Assembly: GCF_048773025.1 (NCBI RefSeq)
Contig: NC_133540.1
Span: 83,331,501 to 83,395,500 of the forward strand
Direction: 5' to 3'
DNA length: 64,000 nt
From: Camelus bactrianus
Lineage: Eukaryota > Chordata > Mammalia > Artiodactyla > Camelidae
Part shown: positions 37,095 to 49,236 of the stretch, piece after piece
Position numbering within the stretch: the first letter of the stretch is position 1
How the letters are laid out: each line of letters starts with the position of its first letter
The notes under the pieces: generated by a model
Told to the model about the DNA's origin: nothing
The model's database searches: none
Seen by the model: the letters and a program-made list of their open reading frames with translations, nothing else
Translations under genes and position numbers: made by a program

Positions 37095-38480
37095 TCTAAT
37101 TGACATTATTTTTCAACTTTATGTTTAAAATTTTAATTTAGAAATAATTGTAGATTCACAAGCAGTTTTAAGAAATAACACAGGGAGATGATGTGTGCCC
37201 TTTACCCAGTTTCCTCCAATGGTAACATTTATATCTTGTGACAAGAATGTCACAACAAGGATACTGATACTGATGTAGTCAAAAAAGAACATTTCCATCA
37301 CAACAAAGATCCTTCCTGTCGCCCTTTTATAACCACATCCACTCACTCCTTAACGCCTGACAACCATTCATCTCTCTTTCTATATTTTTTCATTTATAAA
37401 TGTTGTATAAATGGAACAATATTGTATATAATCTTTTAAGATTGGCTTTTTTACTCAGCCTAATTCCCTGGAAATTCATCCAGGCTGTTGTATCAAAAGT
37501 CTGTTCCTTATTATTGTTGAGTAGTATTCTGTGATACTCATAGATGTACCATAGTTTGTTTAACCATTCATCCATGGAAGGTTATCTGGGTTGTTTCCAG
37601 CTTAGGGCCATTATGAATAAAACTGTTACAGTCACATGACAGGTTTTTGTGCCAAAATTAATCTTCATTTCTCTGGGATAAATCCCTTCTAGTGCAATTG
37701 CTGGGACATTTGGAAGTTGCATTTTTTTTTTTTTTAAGAAACTCCCACATTGTTTTCCAGAGTGACTGTACCATTTTACATTCCCACTAGCAATATATGT
37801 GATACACTTTCTCTGCATCCACAGCAGCATTTGGTGGTGTCAACTAGTTCTTTAATTTCAGTCATTTCGGTAAGCTTGTGGTAAAATCTCATTGTGGTTT
37901 TAATCTACATTCCCCCAATGGCTAGTGATGCTGAATATAATTTCATGTGTTTACTGCTTATTTGCTATCTGTTTCTCCTCTTTGCTGACATGTCTCTTCT
38001 TATCTTTTGCCCATTTTCTAATTGGAATATTTGGTTTTTAATTGTTGAGTCTTGTGAATTCTTTATATATTGTAAATACCAGGTCTATTGTCAGACATGT
38101 GGTTTGAAAATATTTTTTCCCACTCTGCAGCTTGTCTTTTCATCCTCTAAATAGGATTTTTATGAAGTCTGGTTTATCAACTTTTCCTTTTATGGACTGC
38201 GCTTTTGGCATCAAGACTAAGAACTCCTTTCCTAGTCCTAGATCTTGAAGACTTTCTCTATGTTTTTTCCAGAAGTGTTAGAGTTTTACATTTACATTTC
38301 AGTGCATGATCCATTTTGAGTTAATTTTATATTAGGTGTGAGGCTTAGATCAAGGTTCTTTTTTTTTTTTTTTTTTTTTTTTTTGCCTATGAATGTTTAA
38401 CTGCTCCAGCATCACTACTGAAAAGCTATCTTTCCTCCACTGGATTATTTTTGCACCTTTGTTTAATTGACATTTTTTAA
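37095..38480 (-). mobile_element. L1M LINE 3' portion, reverse orientation
   Basis: Long reversed L1 segment: AGAAATAATTGTAGATTCAC, CCTTTTATAACCACATCCAC, ATTGGCTTTTTTACTCAGCC, GGTTGTTTCCAGCTTAGGGC, GTGATCCATTTTGAGTTAAT-like text near 38305. It covers the 3' UTR and the end of ORF2. It contains T-runs at 37723-37735 and 38361-38384. Dead copy. Confidence 0.85.
38361..38384. repeat. Poly(T) run
   Basis: An uninterrupted run of about 24 T inside the reversed L1; the lysine-rich frame on the other strand is an artefact. Confidence 0.9.
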
Positions 38481-39990
38481 CCCTAAACATTTTGATTCTT
38501 GCATATAGAATTTCTTCAAGTATTAATCTGCATCCAATCACAGTGTATGTAAAATTTATAGTTAGATATCAGGAGGCAAAAACTAAGCTTAAAAAGAATT
38601 CAAAATATGAGAAAGAAACTTCATCTTAAACTCTTTGAAAAATTAAACAATTAAAACAAACAAAAAAACTGAATTATCTTTTTCTCCCAATGGCTTTCCA
38701 CACAGACTTTAAGTGTTTTGTGGTTAAATGTTTATAAGGACAATTGCACCTGTGTTGTGGTCTGTTTCTAAAGAAACTTGCACCTGCAGTGGCTTTTCAT
38801 AGAATTGCTATTTGGGATACTACATGTTAGTCATTTGACCATATACAGAGCTCTTCTGTCTCACCACCTTCTGGGCTGGGCCTAATTTACAAACAGCCTA
38901 CCTCCAAAAATCCATTTGAAAAACAATAGTTTAGATTTCACAATAATTTCTTTAGAGACGCAATAATAAACAAGGTTTCCAGGAAACTCATCAAATAACA
39001 ATATACTCCTTCCAATTAATTAACTCCAGTGGTCTGGTCCCTTGCTGCTTTAAGAAAATTCTAATATATCTTCAAGGGAGGCTTCTGCTCTAGTCAAATA
39101 TGTCTGCTTTTCTTTTCCTACACATGATTTGCTAATTCCTATATCAGAATCTTTTTTACTCTGTTATTTCCTCACCATAAATTTCTTTTTCCTTCCTACC
39201 AATCCTTGTCAAAAATCCTAAAATCTTTTAAACTAATTTTAGTAAGTCTTCCCCACTTTATGTCATCCCATTCTGTTCATTCCATTACTCAGTTGCTTCA
39301 TTGCTAATAAATTCATCTTATATCTCTTTGCATCATTTTACATGAGTTGGCATCTTACTTTACATTCACCTTGTTTCATACATGTACAATTTATCTCATA
39401 CTAAATTAACAATTTCTAGATGCAGAGAGGGATTCATAAAGAGCAGAAGCAACTGACACCCCCAAAAAGGATGTAACAACAAAAAGGAATTATAAAGATT
39501 CCAGAAAATGGGTAAGGAAATAAAATTTTTCTTGTTCTAACTCTTCTATTCAGTTTTTACATCATATCTAAGTGCCATACTAAGTCTGTTTTCCCCAGTA
39601 ACAAGGAGAAAGCATAAATCCATGGTGAGGAATATCCAGTAAAAATACTTTTTAAATATCAAATTCATTCAAGACCACTACATAATTCTTTTGTATCTCT
39701 CTCAGAGTTTCAAATAAGTCACTTTGGCTCAAAGTGTGCAATAATTGATTACTTCCCAACTAATTTTTTACAGCACCAATATTTATTACAGTACCAATAG
39801 GAAATTAATATAGCTATCATTTTGGCTTATAATTTCCTCATATAATTGGGGGCAACCACATATTTTTATTTTAAAAATGTTTAAATAAGTTTAAAATTTA
39901 TTTTCTCTTTAAGACACTGAAATAAAGTTGCCATTATAGCAAGCATGTATGTGGTCTACAAGGCTAATGCTGCTTACCTTAATTCAAATG
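38481..39990. other. Intergenic sequence, nothing recognised
   Basis: AT-rich sequence with no gene or confident repeat. Confidence 0.35.
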
Positions 39991-39999
39991 ATCATTCAT

Positions 40000-40260
40000 T
40001 CATTTATTCTTTCTCTCAACAAGAATCTGTTTGCATCTATTCTTCATGTCAGGGATACTAGTGAACAAAATAGGTATGGTCTTTGATCAAATGGATTTAC
40101 ATGACAAGTACAATGTGCCACAGGAGCACAGATGTTGGTAGAGAGAGAGGTAGGGTCAAGGAAAGCTTCCCAGAGGAAAGATGAGTAGAAGTCAGGCAAA
40201 AAAGGGAGGAATGTGGTCTAGGAATGAATAAAATATCAACAATTTGGAGTTGAGAGAAAA
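40000..40260 (+). repeat. L2-type LINE fragment
   Basis: ATTCATTTATTCTTTCTCTC, GGGATACTAGTGAACAAAAT, GGAAAGCTTCCCAGAGGAAA resemble the L2 3' region. Confidence 0.5.
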
Positions 40261-40869
40261 CATGGCTGTTGGAGGAAATGAAAGTTCAATATGGCAACAG
40301 GAGTCCAGAGACCATGTATTTCATATGTTTCAACACACCCCTCTTAAGCACCTAGTACAGCGCTGTGCAAAATTAAATGCAGCATGTCCAAGACTTATTT
40401 CCCTCTGTTTCTTAAACCCTGCTAACCTCTTTCCTCCTGAGTTTTCTTAGTGAAGGGTACCATCATCCATTTAGTCATCCAAGGAAACCTGAGTCACTGT
40501 TACTCCTCACCCCCTCATACTTAATCAGACACTAAGCCTATAATACCAGCTCATAAATAGCTGTTAATCTGTGTACTTTTTATACCCTTATTCCCAGGGC
40601 CCTAGTTAGACAATAAAATTTATCATAACTGTAAGAGCCTCACACTAACTTCCTGCCTATAACCTCACCTCTTTCCATCAATTCTCTAATCTTGCCTTGC
40701 TTAAAACCTCCAATGGTTCTCCTCTGCTCCTAGAATAAAGTCTAAGTTATCTTTTAATATCAAAAATAGAGGTGTATCAATGTCACATTTGCAGACTCTT
40801 GTTAAATTCTTAAGTTATTTTTACTAACTTCTAATATCTTATTGAAATTTAGCAGAACTAGTTTAACTC

Positions 40870-41033
40870 ATTATTTCATTAGCTATTTATTGGTACTTAC
40901 TATGTATAAGTAACTGTATTAGAATATCATAATGGTTACAGAGATGAATGGTGATATATCTGGCAGAAAATACAAGACAAGTATATAAACAGTCTTAACA
41001 CAATGGAGAAAATGCTTAAAAATCCTAGCGTAG
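40870..41033 (+). repeat. L2-type fragment, left part (split by L1)
   Basis: TTTATTGGTACTTACTATGT and AATGGTTACAGAGATGAATG look like a decayed L2 3' start. The L1 at 41034 interrupts it, and it appears to resume at 42047. Confidence 0.5.
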
Positions 41034-42030
41034 AACCTAAATAGACATTTTTCCAAAGAATACATACAGGTGGCCAACAAGCATATGAAAAGATGCTCAA
41101 CTTTGCTAATTATTAGAGAAATGCAAATCAAAACCACAGTAAGCTATCACCTCACACCATTCAGAATGGCTATCATCAAAAAGTCTACAAATAATGCTGG
41201 AGAGGGTATGGAGAAAAGGGAACCCTCCTACACGGTTGGTGGGAATGTAAACTGGTGCAGCCATTATGGAGGACAGTATGGAATTTCCTAAAAAAACTAA
41301 AAATAGAGCTACCATATGATCCAGCAATCCCACTCCTGGGCAAATATTCAGAGAAGATGAAAATTCTAATTTAAATAGATACATGCACTCCAACATTCAC
41401 AGCAGCACTATTTACAACAGCCAAGACACAGAAATACCTGAGTGCCCATCAACAGACAACTGACTTAAGAAGATAGATATATATATAGATATATAGATAT
41501 ATATGATATCTTCTTATATCATATATACACATACATATGTCATATATACCATATATACACATACATATACATACACACACATACATATATATATAATTGA
41601 ACATTACTCAGCCATAAAAAAATGAAATATTGCCAACTGCAACATGGATGGACCTAGAGACTATTACAAGCAGTGAAGTGAGTCAGAAAAAGACAAATAC
41701 TATATGATATCACTTACATGTGGAATATAAAAAAAATACAAATAAATCTATATATAAAATAGAAACAGACTCACAGACATAGAAAGCAAAGTTACAGTTA
41801 CCAAAGTGGGAAAGAGGGAGGAAGGGACAATCAAGAATACGGGATTAACAGATACAAACTAGTATATATAAAATAGACAAGCAATGAGGATTTACTGTAT
41901 GGTACAAGGAATTACATTCAATATCTTGTACTAACCTATAATGGAATATAGTCTGAAAAAAATAACTGAATCACTTTTCTGTACACCTTAAACTAACACA
42001 ATATTATAAATCAACTATACTTCAATTTTA
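41034..42030 (+). mobile_element. L1 LINE, 5'-truncated, second copy
   Basis: The same 3' family as the copy at 1950: AGAATGGCTATCATCAAAAA, CCATATGATCCAGCAATCCC, AACATGGATGGACCTAGAGA, and the tail ATCAACTATACTTCAATTTT. It is flanked by AAAAATCCTAGCGTAG (41018-41033) and AAAAATCCTAACATAG (42031-42046), 14 of 16 bases identical. ORF2 is broken. It contains an expanded TA/CA microsatellite at about 41473-41598. Confidence 0.9.
41473..41598. repeat. TA/CA microsatellite inside L1
   Basis: About 125 bases of GATATA, TATATC, CACATA and ACATATA units interrupting the L1 3' sequence between GACTTAAGAA and ATTGAACATTACTCAGCC. Confidence 0.9.
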
Positions 42031-42046
42031 AAAAATCCTAACATAG

Positions 42047-42370
42047 GAAGAGTTAAGGGGCTATTAGCTCTAATGAAAGGAAGCATATCAGAGAATACAG
42101 CCGAGAGAAGATACGATTTTAGGTAGGCCTTGAAGGCCATCTAAGAATTGAGATGTGGGGCAGCATAAATAAAAGCCAAGAGAAAGAAATCTCAAAAAGA
42201 TAAAGAAAACAATGTGTATTGGACCAGAATGTAGAGTTTCTCAATGAAAGTAGAATAGCAGCTAGAAAAATAAGTTGGGGCCAGGTAAAGGCAGGCCCTA
42301 AATATTAGGCTAAGGGCTTTATGATGTAGAGAATGAAGACTCACTAAAGAAAAAAAATTAAGTGAACTGT
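42047..42370 (+). repeat. L2-type fragment, right part
   Basis: TAGGCCTTGAAGGCCATCTA, GGCAGGCCCTAAATATTAGG and GGGCTTTATGATGTAGAGAA follow the same ancient repeat interrupted by the L1. Confidence 0.45.
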
Positions 42371-43330
42371 GTTTCAAAAGACCTTCACCATCAAAGCTAT
42401 AATTATCATTGAATAAATAGTTATAAATATTATATATATATATGTATAATTATATCTACAAGGTTCCTCATGACCAAAAAAAAGGTATAAAATAATGTTT
42501 AGAAAATAATTATGCAGTATTTAGTTGGATTAGAGTTTGGAAAGGAAAGCAGCGTCACAATTTCATTAAATTCTTCATTTTGTAATTAAAACTACCAAAC
42601 CTAGTCATTTTTAATTAAAAGCTTAGAAGAGTTCATATGTTTATTTCATATTTTAGTAGAAGTTCTATATTTTGCTTCCAAATCACTTTTAGCATTTTCA
42701 TGTCTTTAAATAGATCCAGACCTTAGTTTGCAAAAAAGAATCTATAACCTACTGGTTTCAGAGTAAGTGGTTTCCGACAGAAATGAAAGCAGATGGCAAC
42801 TATACTTCATCTCTTCTATTTTCTTTCTTACATCTAAAAATAATTCTTCTTTTTCTGCACCCAAAAATAGTTCAAAGAGTTCCTGTGAGTATATTAAATT
42901 ATCTAAATAAGTTAATTGCTTTTAACACCAAGAATACATTTTTCCATTATCACTCATTATTATTTATGATTAATCATAATTTAATCATTTTTAACACCAA
43001 GAATATGGTAATTCCCATCATCACTCTCAAATTATTTTTATGATTACTACTTCTCTGAGCATTAAAAAAGTTACTTCTCTGACAACTTCAGTCATCATAA
43101 CCTAGTCTGTGACACTGGGATAAAAGGAAATACACATTTAACCATTAGCTTAAGTTCACAAAAGCCATATATTAAATACTTCATCATCTTTTAAATGTGA
43201 CTTTAAAAAAAAAAAACCCTATGCTGATGACCAGAGAAATACAAAAGACATTGCAATTCATTGTTAAAGGCTACTATTTTGTATGCTGACACTGAGTTTC
43301 TCAAATACTGGCTTGGATTCTAGGGATTTT
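42371..43330. other. Intergenic sequence, nothing recognised
   Basis: Very AT-rich; no gene. A short near-duplicate (AACACCAAGAATA words near 42930 and 42995) is present. Confidence 0.35.
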
Positions 43331-43339
43331 AAAAAATGC

Positions 43340-43570
43340 CTACTTTGATCCAGACTTAATGGGGCTTATAGATTTAATGGAGGGAGATCTGTATAAAGCA
43401 TGGGAATGCAAAAGAGGAAGTTCTTCATCGTGAGGCCTGAAAAGGCTTTTAAGGTGACATTTAAAATTAGTCTTAAATGATGAATAAGAGTTCTCCAGAA
43501 AGTATAAAAGAAACAAATGTAAAGGAAAGGAGGCAAGAAAGAGCACAGCCTGCACAAGATTCATGAGGAA
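43340..43570 (+). repeat. L2-type fragment (tentative)
   Basis: GGGCTTATAGATTTAATGGA, GTGACATTTAAAATTAGTCT and AGAGCACAGCCTGCACAAGA resemble the L2 3' region downstream of its first part. Confidence 0.4.
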
Positions 43571-44039
43571 GCTTACAGACACAAATATTTATATATTAAC
43601 TATTGATACAATAGTAATTATAGCTTTGATGGTGAAGGTCTTTGAAACACAGTTCATATAAAATTTTTTTCTTTAGTCAGCTTTCATTCTCTATACAATA
43701 AAGGCTTTAGCTCTTAGCCCAATGTTTACATGTATTATACATGTATTATGTATATATGCAAGGCTACAGCACACGTGGTAGCAGTAAGCATGTGGTAAGA
43801 TGTAAAGTTTAAAATGTATGCGGCAGTCAGCTCTTGAGGAATATAAATTTGATCCTATAGATGTTGGGAAGCTTTTAAAGGACTTTAAGTTAGAGATGTA
43901 CATGGTCATTTTTTGTCTGTTTGTTTTTAACTGAACCTCAGATGCAGTTATTCTCCTCAGTTCCTGGCACATTATTATTATTGGTCCATGGAAAGTTCCT
44001 CTCCTATTTCTTCTAATCTCCAAGCTTCATCCCATTCTT

Positions 44040-44275
44040 TGCTCCCCCATAAGCAACTATTCTTTGTATTTAATGTACATTATTTTGTTTGTATGTGTTC
44101 TTACAAAATGTGTACTGTTGTATTGTTGCACATATGTACTACATATCTCACTTTTTAACTTTTTTCCCCTAAACACATTGTTTTTAGATCCATTCATGTT
44201 GCTATGTGGATATATCATCCACTGTTGCCAATCACTGTGTAATTACCATATAATTTATCATCTAAATTATAAAAG
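44040..44275 (-). repeat. Degraded LINE remnant, reverse orientation
   Basis: ACTACATATCTCACTTTTTA, GATCCATTCATGTTGCTATG resemble reversed old L1-lineage 3' sequence. Confidence 0.4.
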
Positions 44276-44879
44276 TAAAAAAGGGTGCCATTAATAATTA
44301 TGCTGGGATAACAAGCAGGACTGTACTAAGCAAACCAAGATGTACGGTCCCTCTATGCACCTAAATTCCATGCTGTTCACCAATGACATTTTCCAGGGAT
44401 GGGCATCCAAGTTGTCTCCAACGCCCTGTTAACAATAATAGCTTTTCAAACAGCCTCATATGGCCCCATTTTGGACCCGTCTGCGAACCTGTTAGCCAAA
44501 AAGATGTCTATAGTGATTTGTAAATTCTTACATAAGTAATTATGAGAATACTGAACAGATGAGCAAAGAGAGAAGGAAACTGCAAAGCAATGTTTGAAGA
44601 ATAAAGAGTGGTAGAGCACTTAAGTTAGAATGGAAGGTTTTAGTTGCGGAGGGGGAATGAAAGGTATGGCTAGAAAGGTTCCTTTGAGGCAAAACTGGGG
44701 AAGTATGTATGTTGTGAGTTTTATCTTGATAGTAACTGAGAGTCATTGAAAGATTTTGAACAAAAGGGTGGGATGATGGAAATTATATTCTAGAAAGATA
44801 CATCTGATGATGCTGAATCAAATCTACAGCAGAGACTGGAAATGAAAAAAATCTATTAAGGGAATATATGAAAGCCAAT

Positions 44880-45110
44880 ACAGTACAATAGGTGGCTATA
44901 ATATAGAGTGGATTCCAAAGCCAAACTGTCCAGGTTCAAATCTAGTTCTACCATTTACTAATTTTATGACCTCACTTAAACTCCATGTGCCTCAGCTTCC
45001 TAAATTAGAGATTACCATGATACTTCCCCATAGGGATGAACGTCAAGGGCTTATAACAGTACTGACACATAATAACTACTCTCTATGTTCGCTATTATTA
45101 TTGCTGCATA
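44880..45110 (+). repeat. MIR SINE
   Basis: CCAAACTGTCCAGGTTCAAA, TCTAGTTCTACCATTTACTA, GTGCCTCAGCTTCCTAAATT, ACAGTACTGACACATAATAA. Confidence 0.75.
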
Positions 45111-46235
45111 GTCCAGGAGAAACTGAGATCAGTTTAAGCTAATCTGATGGTAGAGTATCTTCAACAATCAGAACTCATGTCCTGAAGAAAGTGTCCTAAT
45201 ATCACTTATGTGTCATTCATAAACCCCTACCTTCTACAGTAAAAAAATCCCACAAAGGACTTAGAATAAGGCAAAAGGGTATTTTTAAAAAAAAACTATT
45301 GGCCCTTATTATGTGTAGTTTGCTAGCTCCTGAGCCAGGCATCACAATAATGTAATAAAGATTCAAGTTGATGATAAATTATAGTTGCCACAAACACAAT
45401 GGTTAAATGTCAAATGTTATTTAATATTTATTATTTTTCTCTGAGGACACAGTGTTTTTCTTTTTAATTTTCATAGGCTGATGATATAATAAAGCATTAA
45501 TCCATCTTTTCAGCAATACAAATTTTTAAAGAAAACAATTTCCTCACCTAAGTGGCAAATAATTCCAAGATTAAGCTATGGAAGATTAGACTATGGGAGC
45601 TGCTCGAACTGAAGAACTGACTTCTGAACTGTTAATCAAAAAGATCTGAGAATGTTTAATACTTTCTGAATATGCACTGGATATCGCAACTCTATTCTAA
45701 ATAGTTAGGAAATGTAAAGTTTAGTATAAACCAAATAACATTAGAGCAATGTGATCATTCCCATTAAAAATATCTAAAATATTTTTCTACCTTCTCTATA
45801 ACAGCATATGCATTTGTTAAGTATGACTACAAAGTCTTAAATAGTTATCAATAAAAATGAACAGAAAAATTGAGATTCATTATGTGCCTAAATAGAACTT
45901 GATGTTTAGATATAATGAAAATTTAACACACCTAAAGCAAAGATATAATTACATCCCAGCTTGGATGCAACATCCTTTAAGCAATATTCCCAGAATAACA
46001 ATCCAGAGGTGATCTCTCAACCCTCTGATCTCTCACAGCACTGGGTTTACATTACACACTGCCTTAGATTTTAGTAATCATATGCATATGTTCTTTTCTG
46101 CCTGATTATAATCTCCTTGAGAGAGGAGTCTGTGGCTAATTCACCTTTGGATCTACTACAGCATGTAGCATTCTGCTACAGTTAGTAAGCAGTTAATATT
46201 TGCTGAATGACAAAACATATTAAAATATACATTCA
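45111..46235. other. Intergenic sequence, nothing firm
   Basis: No gene. The end (about 46090-46215) has CTCCTTGAGAGAGGAGTCTG ... TTAATATTTGCTGAATGA, words common in ancient L2/MIR tails. Confidence 0.35.
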
Positions 46236-46239
46236 AAAA

Positions 46240-47100
46240 TGAATTCTGGAGCCATTATTAAAAAGTCTACAAATGATAAATGCTGGGGGGAAAATGATAA
46301 ATGCTGGAGAGGGTGTGAAGAAAGGAGAATCCTCCCACACGATTGGTGGTAATGTAATTTGGTACAGCCACTATGGAAAACAGTATGGAGATTCTTTAAA
46401 AAAACAAAAATAGACTTACCATATGATCCAGCAATCCCACACCTGGGCATATATCCAGAGAAAATTCTAAGTCAAAGAGATACATGCACCCCAATGTTCA
46501 TGGCAGCACTGTTTATAATAGGCAAAGACCTGGAAGCAACCTAAACGTCCATCGACAGATGACTGGATAAGGAAGTTGTGTGTGTGTGTATATATATATG
46601 TATATATATATATACACACACACACATACACACATATACATACATACATACATACAATGGACTACTAAACCATAAAAAATAATGAAATAAAGCCATTTGC
46701 AGCAACATGGATGGACCTAGAGATAATCACACTAAGTGAAGTAAGTCAGACAAAGACAAATACCATATGATATCACTTACATGTGGAATCTTAAGAAATG
46801 ATACAAATGAACATATTTACAAATTAGAGATAGACTCACAGACAAAAAACAAATTTATGATCACCAAAATGGGGAGGAAGGAGGGATAAATTAGGAGTTT
46901 GGGATTAGCAGACTCAAACTACTACATACAAAATAGATTAACAAGGTCTTAATGTATAGCACAGGAAACATAATGAAAAAGAATATGAAAAAGTACATAT
47001 GTATATTGAATAACTGAATCACTATGCTGTACACCAGAAACTAACCCAACATTGTAAATGAACTATAGTTCAATTTTTTTAACTTCCTCAATTAAAAAAA
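46240..47100 (+). mobile_element. L1 LINE, 5'-truncated, third copy
   Basis: The same 3' family as the copies at 1950 and 41034: CACACGATTGGTGGTAATGT, CCATATGATCCAGCAATCCC, CACTATGCTGTACACCAGAA, then an A-rich tail. It has a small internal duplication of AAATGATAAATGCTGG at about 46270-46308 and a microsatellite at about 46577-46660. I found no clear target-site duplication. Confidence 0.88.
46577..46660. repeat. TG/TA/CA microsatellite inside L1
   Basis: GTGTGTGTGTATATATATAT followed by a CACACACA and CATACATA run, at the equivalent position to the microsatellite in the 41-kb L1 copy. Confidence 0.9.
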
Positions 47101-47884
47101 AATTCCGTGCTTACCATCAAAACATAAGACTTTTACCCACACCTTTTTTATTCATTAAACCATAGTTCCTGAAATCTTATAATGGTTTTTAAATGCTTAA
47201 GATAACCTTTAGCACTTTAAAAATATTTAGCTCAAAATATCACTTTTCTGAAAAATTGTATTATTTTTCATAACGTAATGACACTATGTTTTCGACAAAG
47301 AAATTGTTGCCATTAATTTTGGCAACTTATCAAAAGGTCAGCTTCTAACTTCCCACATTTGAAGGAGCCATAATACCTAACATATGTAATGAATATGAAC
47401 CTATCACATGTAATGTGTAGACACTTAAACCTTGAGTTACTCTTAGATTGCAGGGCAATCCTGTCACACGTCTAGTCCTAGAAATAATTCTAAAGACAAA
47501 TTTGACCAATTCTTCCCTTATTTTCACCCTCTTCTTCAAATACTTTAATTTGAGCTCTTGGTTTCTTTCATCCACCCCGCATAGCCTACCCTCTGGAAAA
47601 AGTTTAAACGCATTCACACGGAATTGGCGAAGGACTGGTAACAGCTGAATGTGAGGGCCTGGTGTCGGAGCCCTGTCCCAGGTTTCTGTGCTAGATTTGC
47701 TAATGTAATCTCCCCAAGTCTCTGTTTCCAAATGTGTACAATAAAGACACTGTGGTTGGAATCAATGATTCCTAAAATCCACTCCAACTCAGGTTAACTC
47801 CTTTAGGGATATTGGGAGCCCCACGCATCATTCACTCTCCGTTTACGTAGCACCTGAGGTAGACAGATAATCAAATACTGTAAT

Positions 47885-48110
47885 TTCAACACTTATTCAT
47901 TAAACAAATCTTCACTGAATACTCACTGTGTGCCAGACACTGTATTGTGTGCTTGCAATACTATAGTTCACAGAGCTCTACCAGATGATACAAACGAACT
48001 GAGGAAAAGACAACTAAGGGAGTTAAAGAAGAGCTCGAAGAGGTGATGCTTAAGCTGCTCTTCAGTATGGCAGAACTTTCCGAAGTGGGGCGGGAGCACT
48101 AAATCCTGTT
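47885..48110 (+). repeat. L2-type LINE 3' fragment
   Basis: ATTAAACAAATCTTCACTGA, ACTCACTGTGTGCCAGACAC match the start of L2 3' ends. The minus-strand frame here is not a gene. Confidence 0.55.
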
Positions 48111-48589
48111 TGGTAAGGAGGATAGATGGCGCGTACAAAAAGACAGCGATGTGAAAAGCACGTTGAGTGTTTTCAGCAGCTGAAGGCCGGGTAATACAGG
48201 ACAAGGGTTCACAGTACTCATTATAATTATAATCTGGCACGTTTTGAGTGATTATTTGATCAACGCTTGTTCCCCGCTGGACAAGTTCCACGAGGGCAGG
48301 AACAGCGTCTGCTTTCGCCCACATTATTCTCCCAGAGCCTAAGACGCCACCTTGTGCCTATTAAGTGTTTGGAGAGTTCACCAAGGGTTCGCCCCTGAGA
48401 CATAAAATGTGTCACCTCCAAAATATCTTAAAGAAGGAACACTTTCCACTACAAGAAAGAGACATAGCGAGCGGTGCCTGCTGCGCCCAGTTGAGTTCCT
48501 CGGAAAAAGTATTTCCACCGTCGCCCTCAGCAACACCCTCAGGGACACATACCCACTGCAGTAACCGAGCCCTGAGTGCAGGGAGCTGA

Positions 48590-48670
48590 GGGGGGCTGAC
48601 ACCCGCCCGGAGGCCGGGCCTGCGCTCTCGCCCCGCCGCCGCCGCCGCCGCCTCAGGCTCCGGTGCCCAG
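48590..48670. other. Small CpG-rich pocket with (CCG)n
   Basis: CG-dense block with GCCGCCGCCGCCGCCGCC, about 600 bases upstream of the UTP3 ATG and separated from the main promoter by about 110 bases of ordinary sequence. Confidence 0.7.
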
Positions 48671-48779
48671 AAACGTCATACTTGGACGTTGCGGAAACAA
48701 AAACCTGATTAACTGCCAGACTTACAGGAGAAGACAAAACAATTCCAGTAAACAAGGAAAGCTTATACACTAGCAGTCA

Positions 48780-49236
48780 GCTTCCGGTTGGTGACGCCCA
48801 GGACAGAAGGAGTGCAGCTCACCACACAGCCGGCCGGCCTCTCCTGGGCCTAGAGCTAGAGCGCCCTCTCACGGTCCCGACGACTTCGCGTGCCGTTCAC
48901 GAAGCCGTCCCCCGAGCCACGCCCAGGCTCGCGAGATTAAGAACAGAAGTCTCTCTGAAGGGCTCCAGGGAACTGAACTTCCTATGCCTATTGTTCCTGC
49001 ACGGAACGGCCTGAAGGACCAACCGGAAGTAGGGGTTCGAACGCTACACGGAGAGCATTCTGGGGACCGGAAGGAAGTGGAATCTCTTGCGTCCAACTGG
49101 AGTGCCGGCAAACGCGCGTGGTAGGAGAGTGCGCGGCTGTTAACAGAAGCTCGTTGCGGGAGCGCGTGGCTGGTGCGTGGAGGTCAGAGGTGACCAGAAG
49201 CCAGACGTCGGTGTAGAAGCTGAGAACGCGCGAGCT
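48780..49236 (+). promoter_or_regulatory. UTP3: CpG-rich promoter and 5' leader of UTP3
   Basis: The region is enriched in CG dinucleotides and lacks a TATA box, typical of housekeeping genes. ETS-type sites (CCGGAAGT at 49022-49029, ACCGGAAG near 49065, and the reverse CTTCCGGT at 48781-48788) lie within it. GCATTCTGGGGA near 49050 resembles part of a ZNF143 site. The transcription start is not defined by the sequence. Confidence 0.6.

Noticed and set aside
47345-48770. Minus-strand frames of 118-130 residues left of UTP3
   Set aside because: They cross an L2-type repeat and a CpG pocket, have no recognised similarity, and do not continue into exons.
49177-49236. N-terminal extension of UTP3
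   Set aside because: The upstream part begins at GTG, not ATG. The first ATG at 49237 has a good context and matches the human start.
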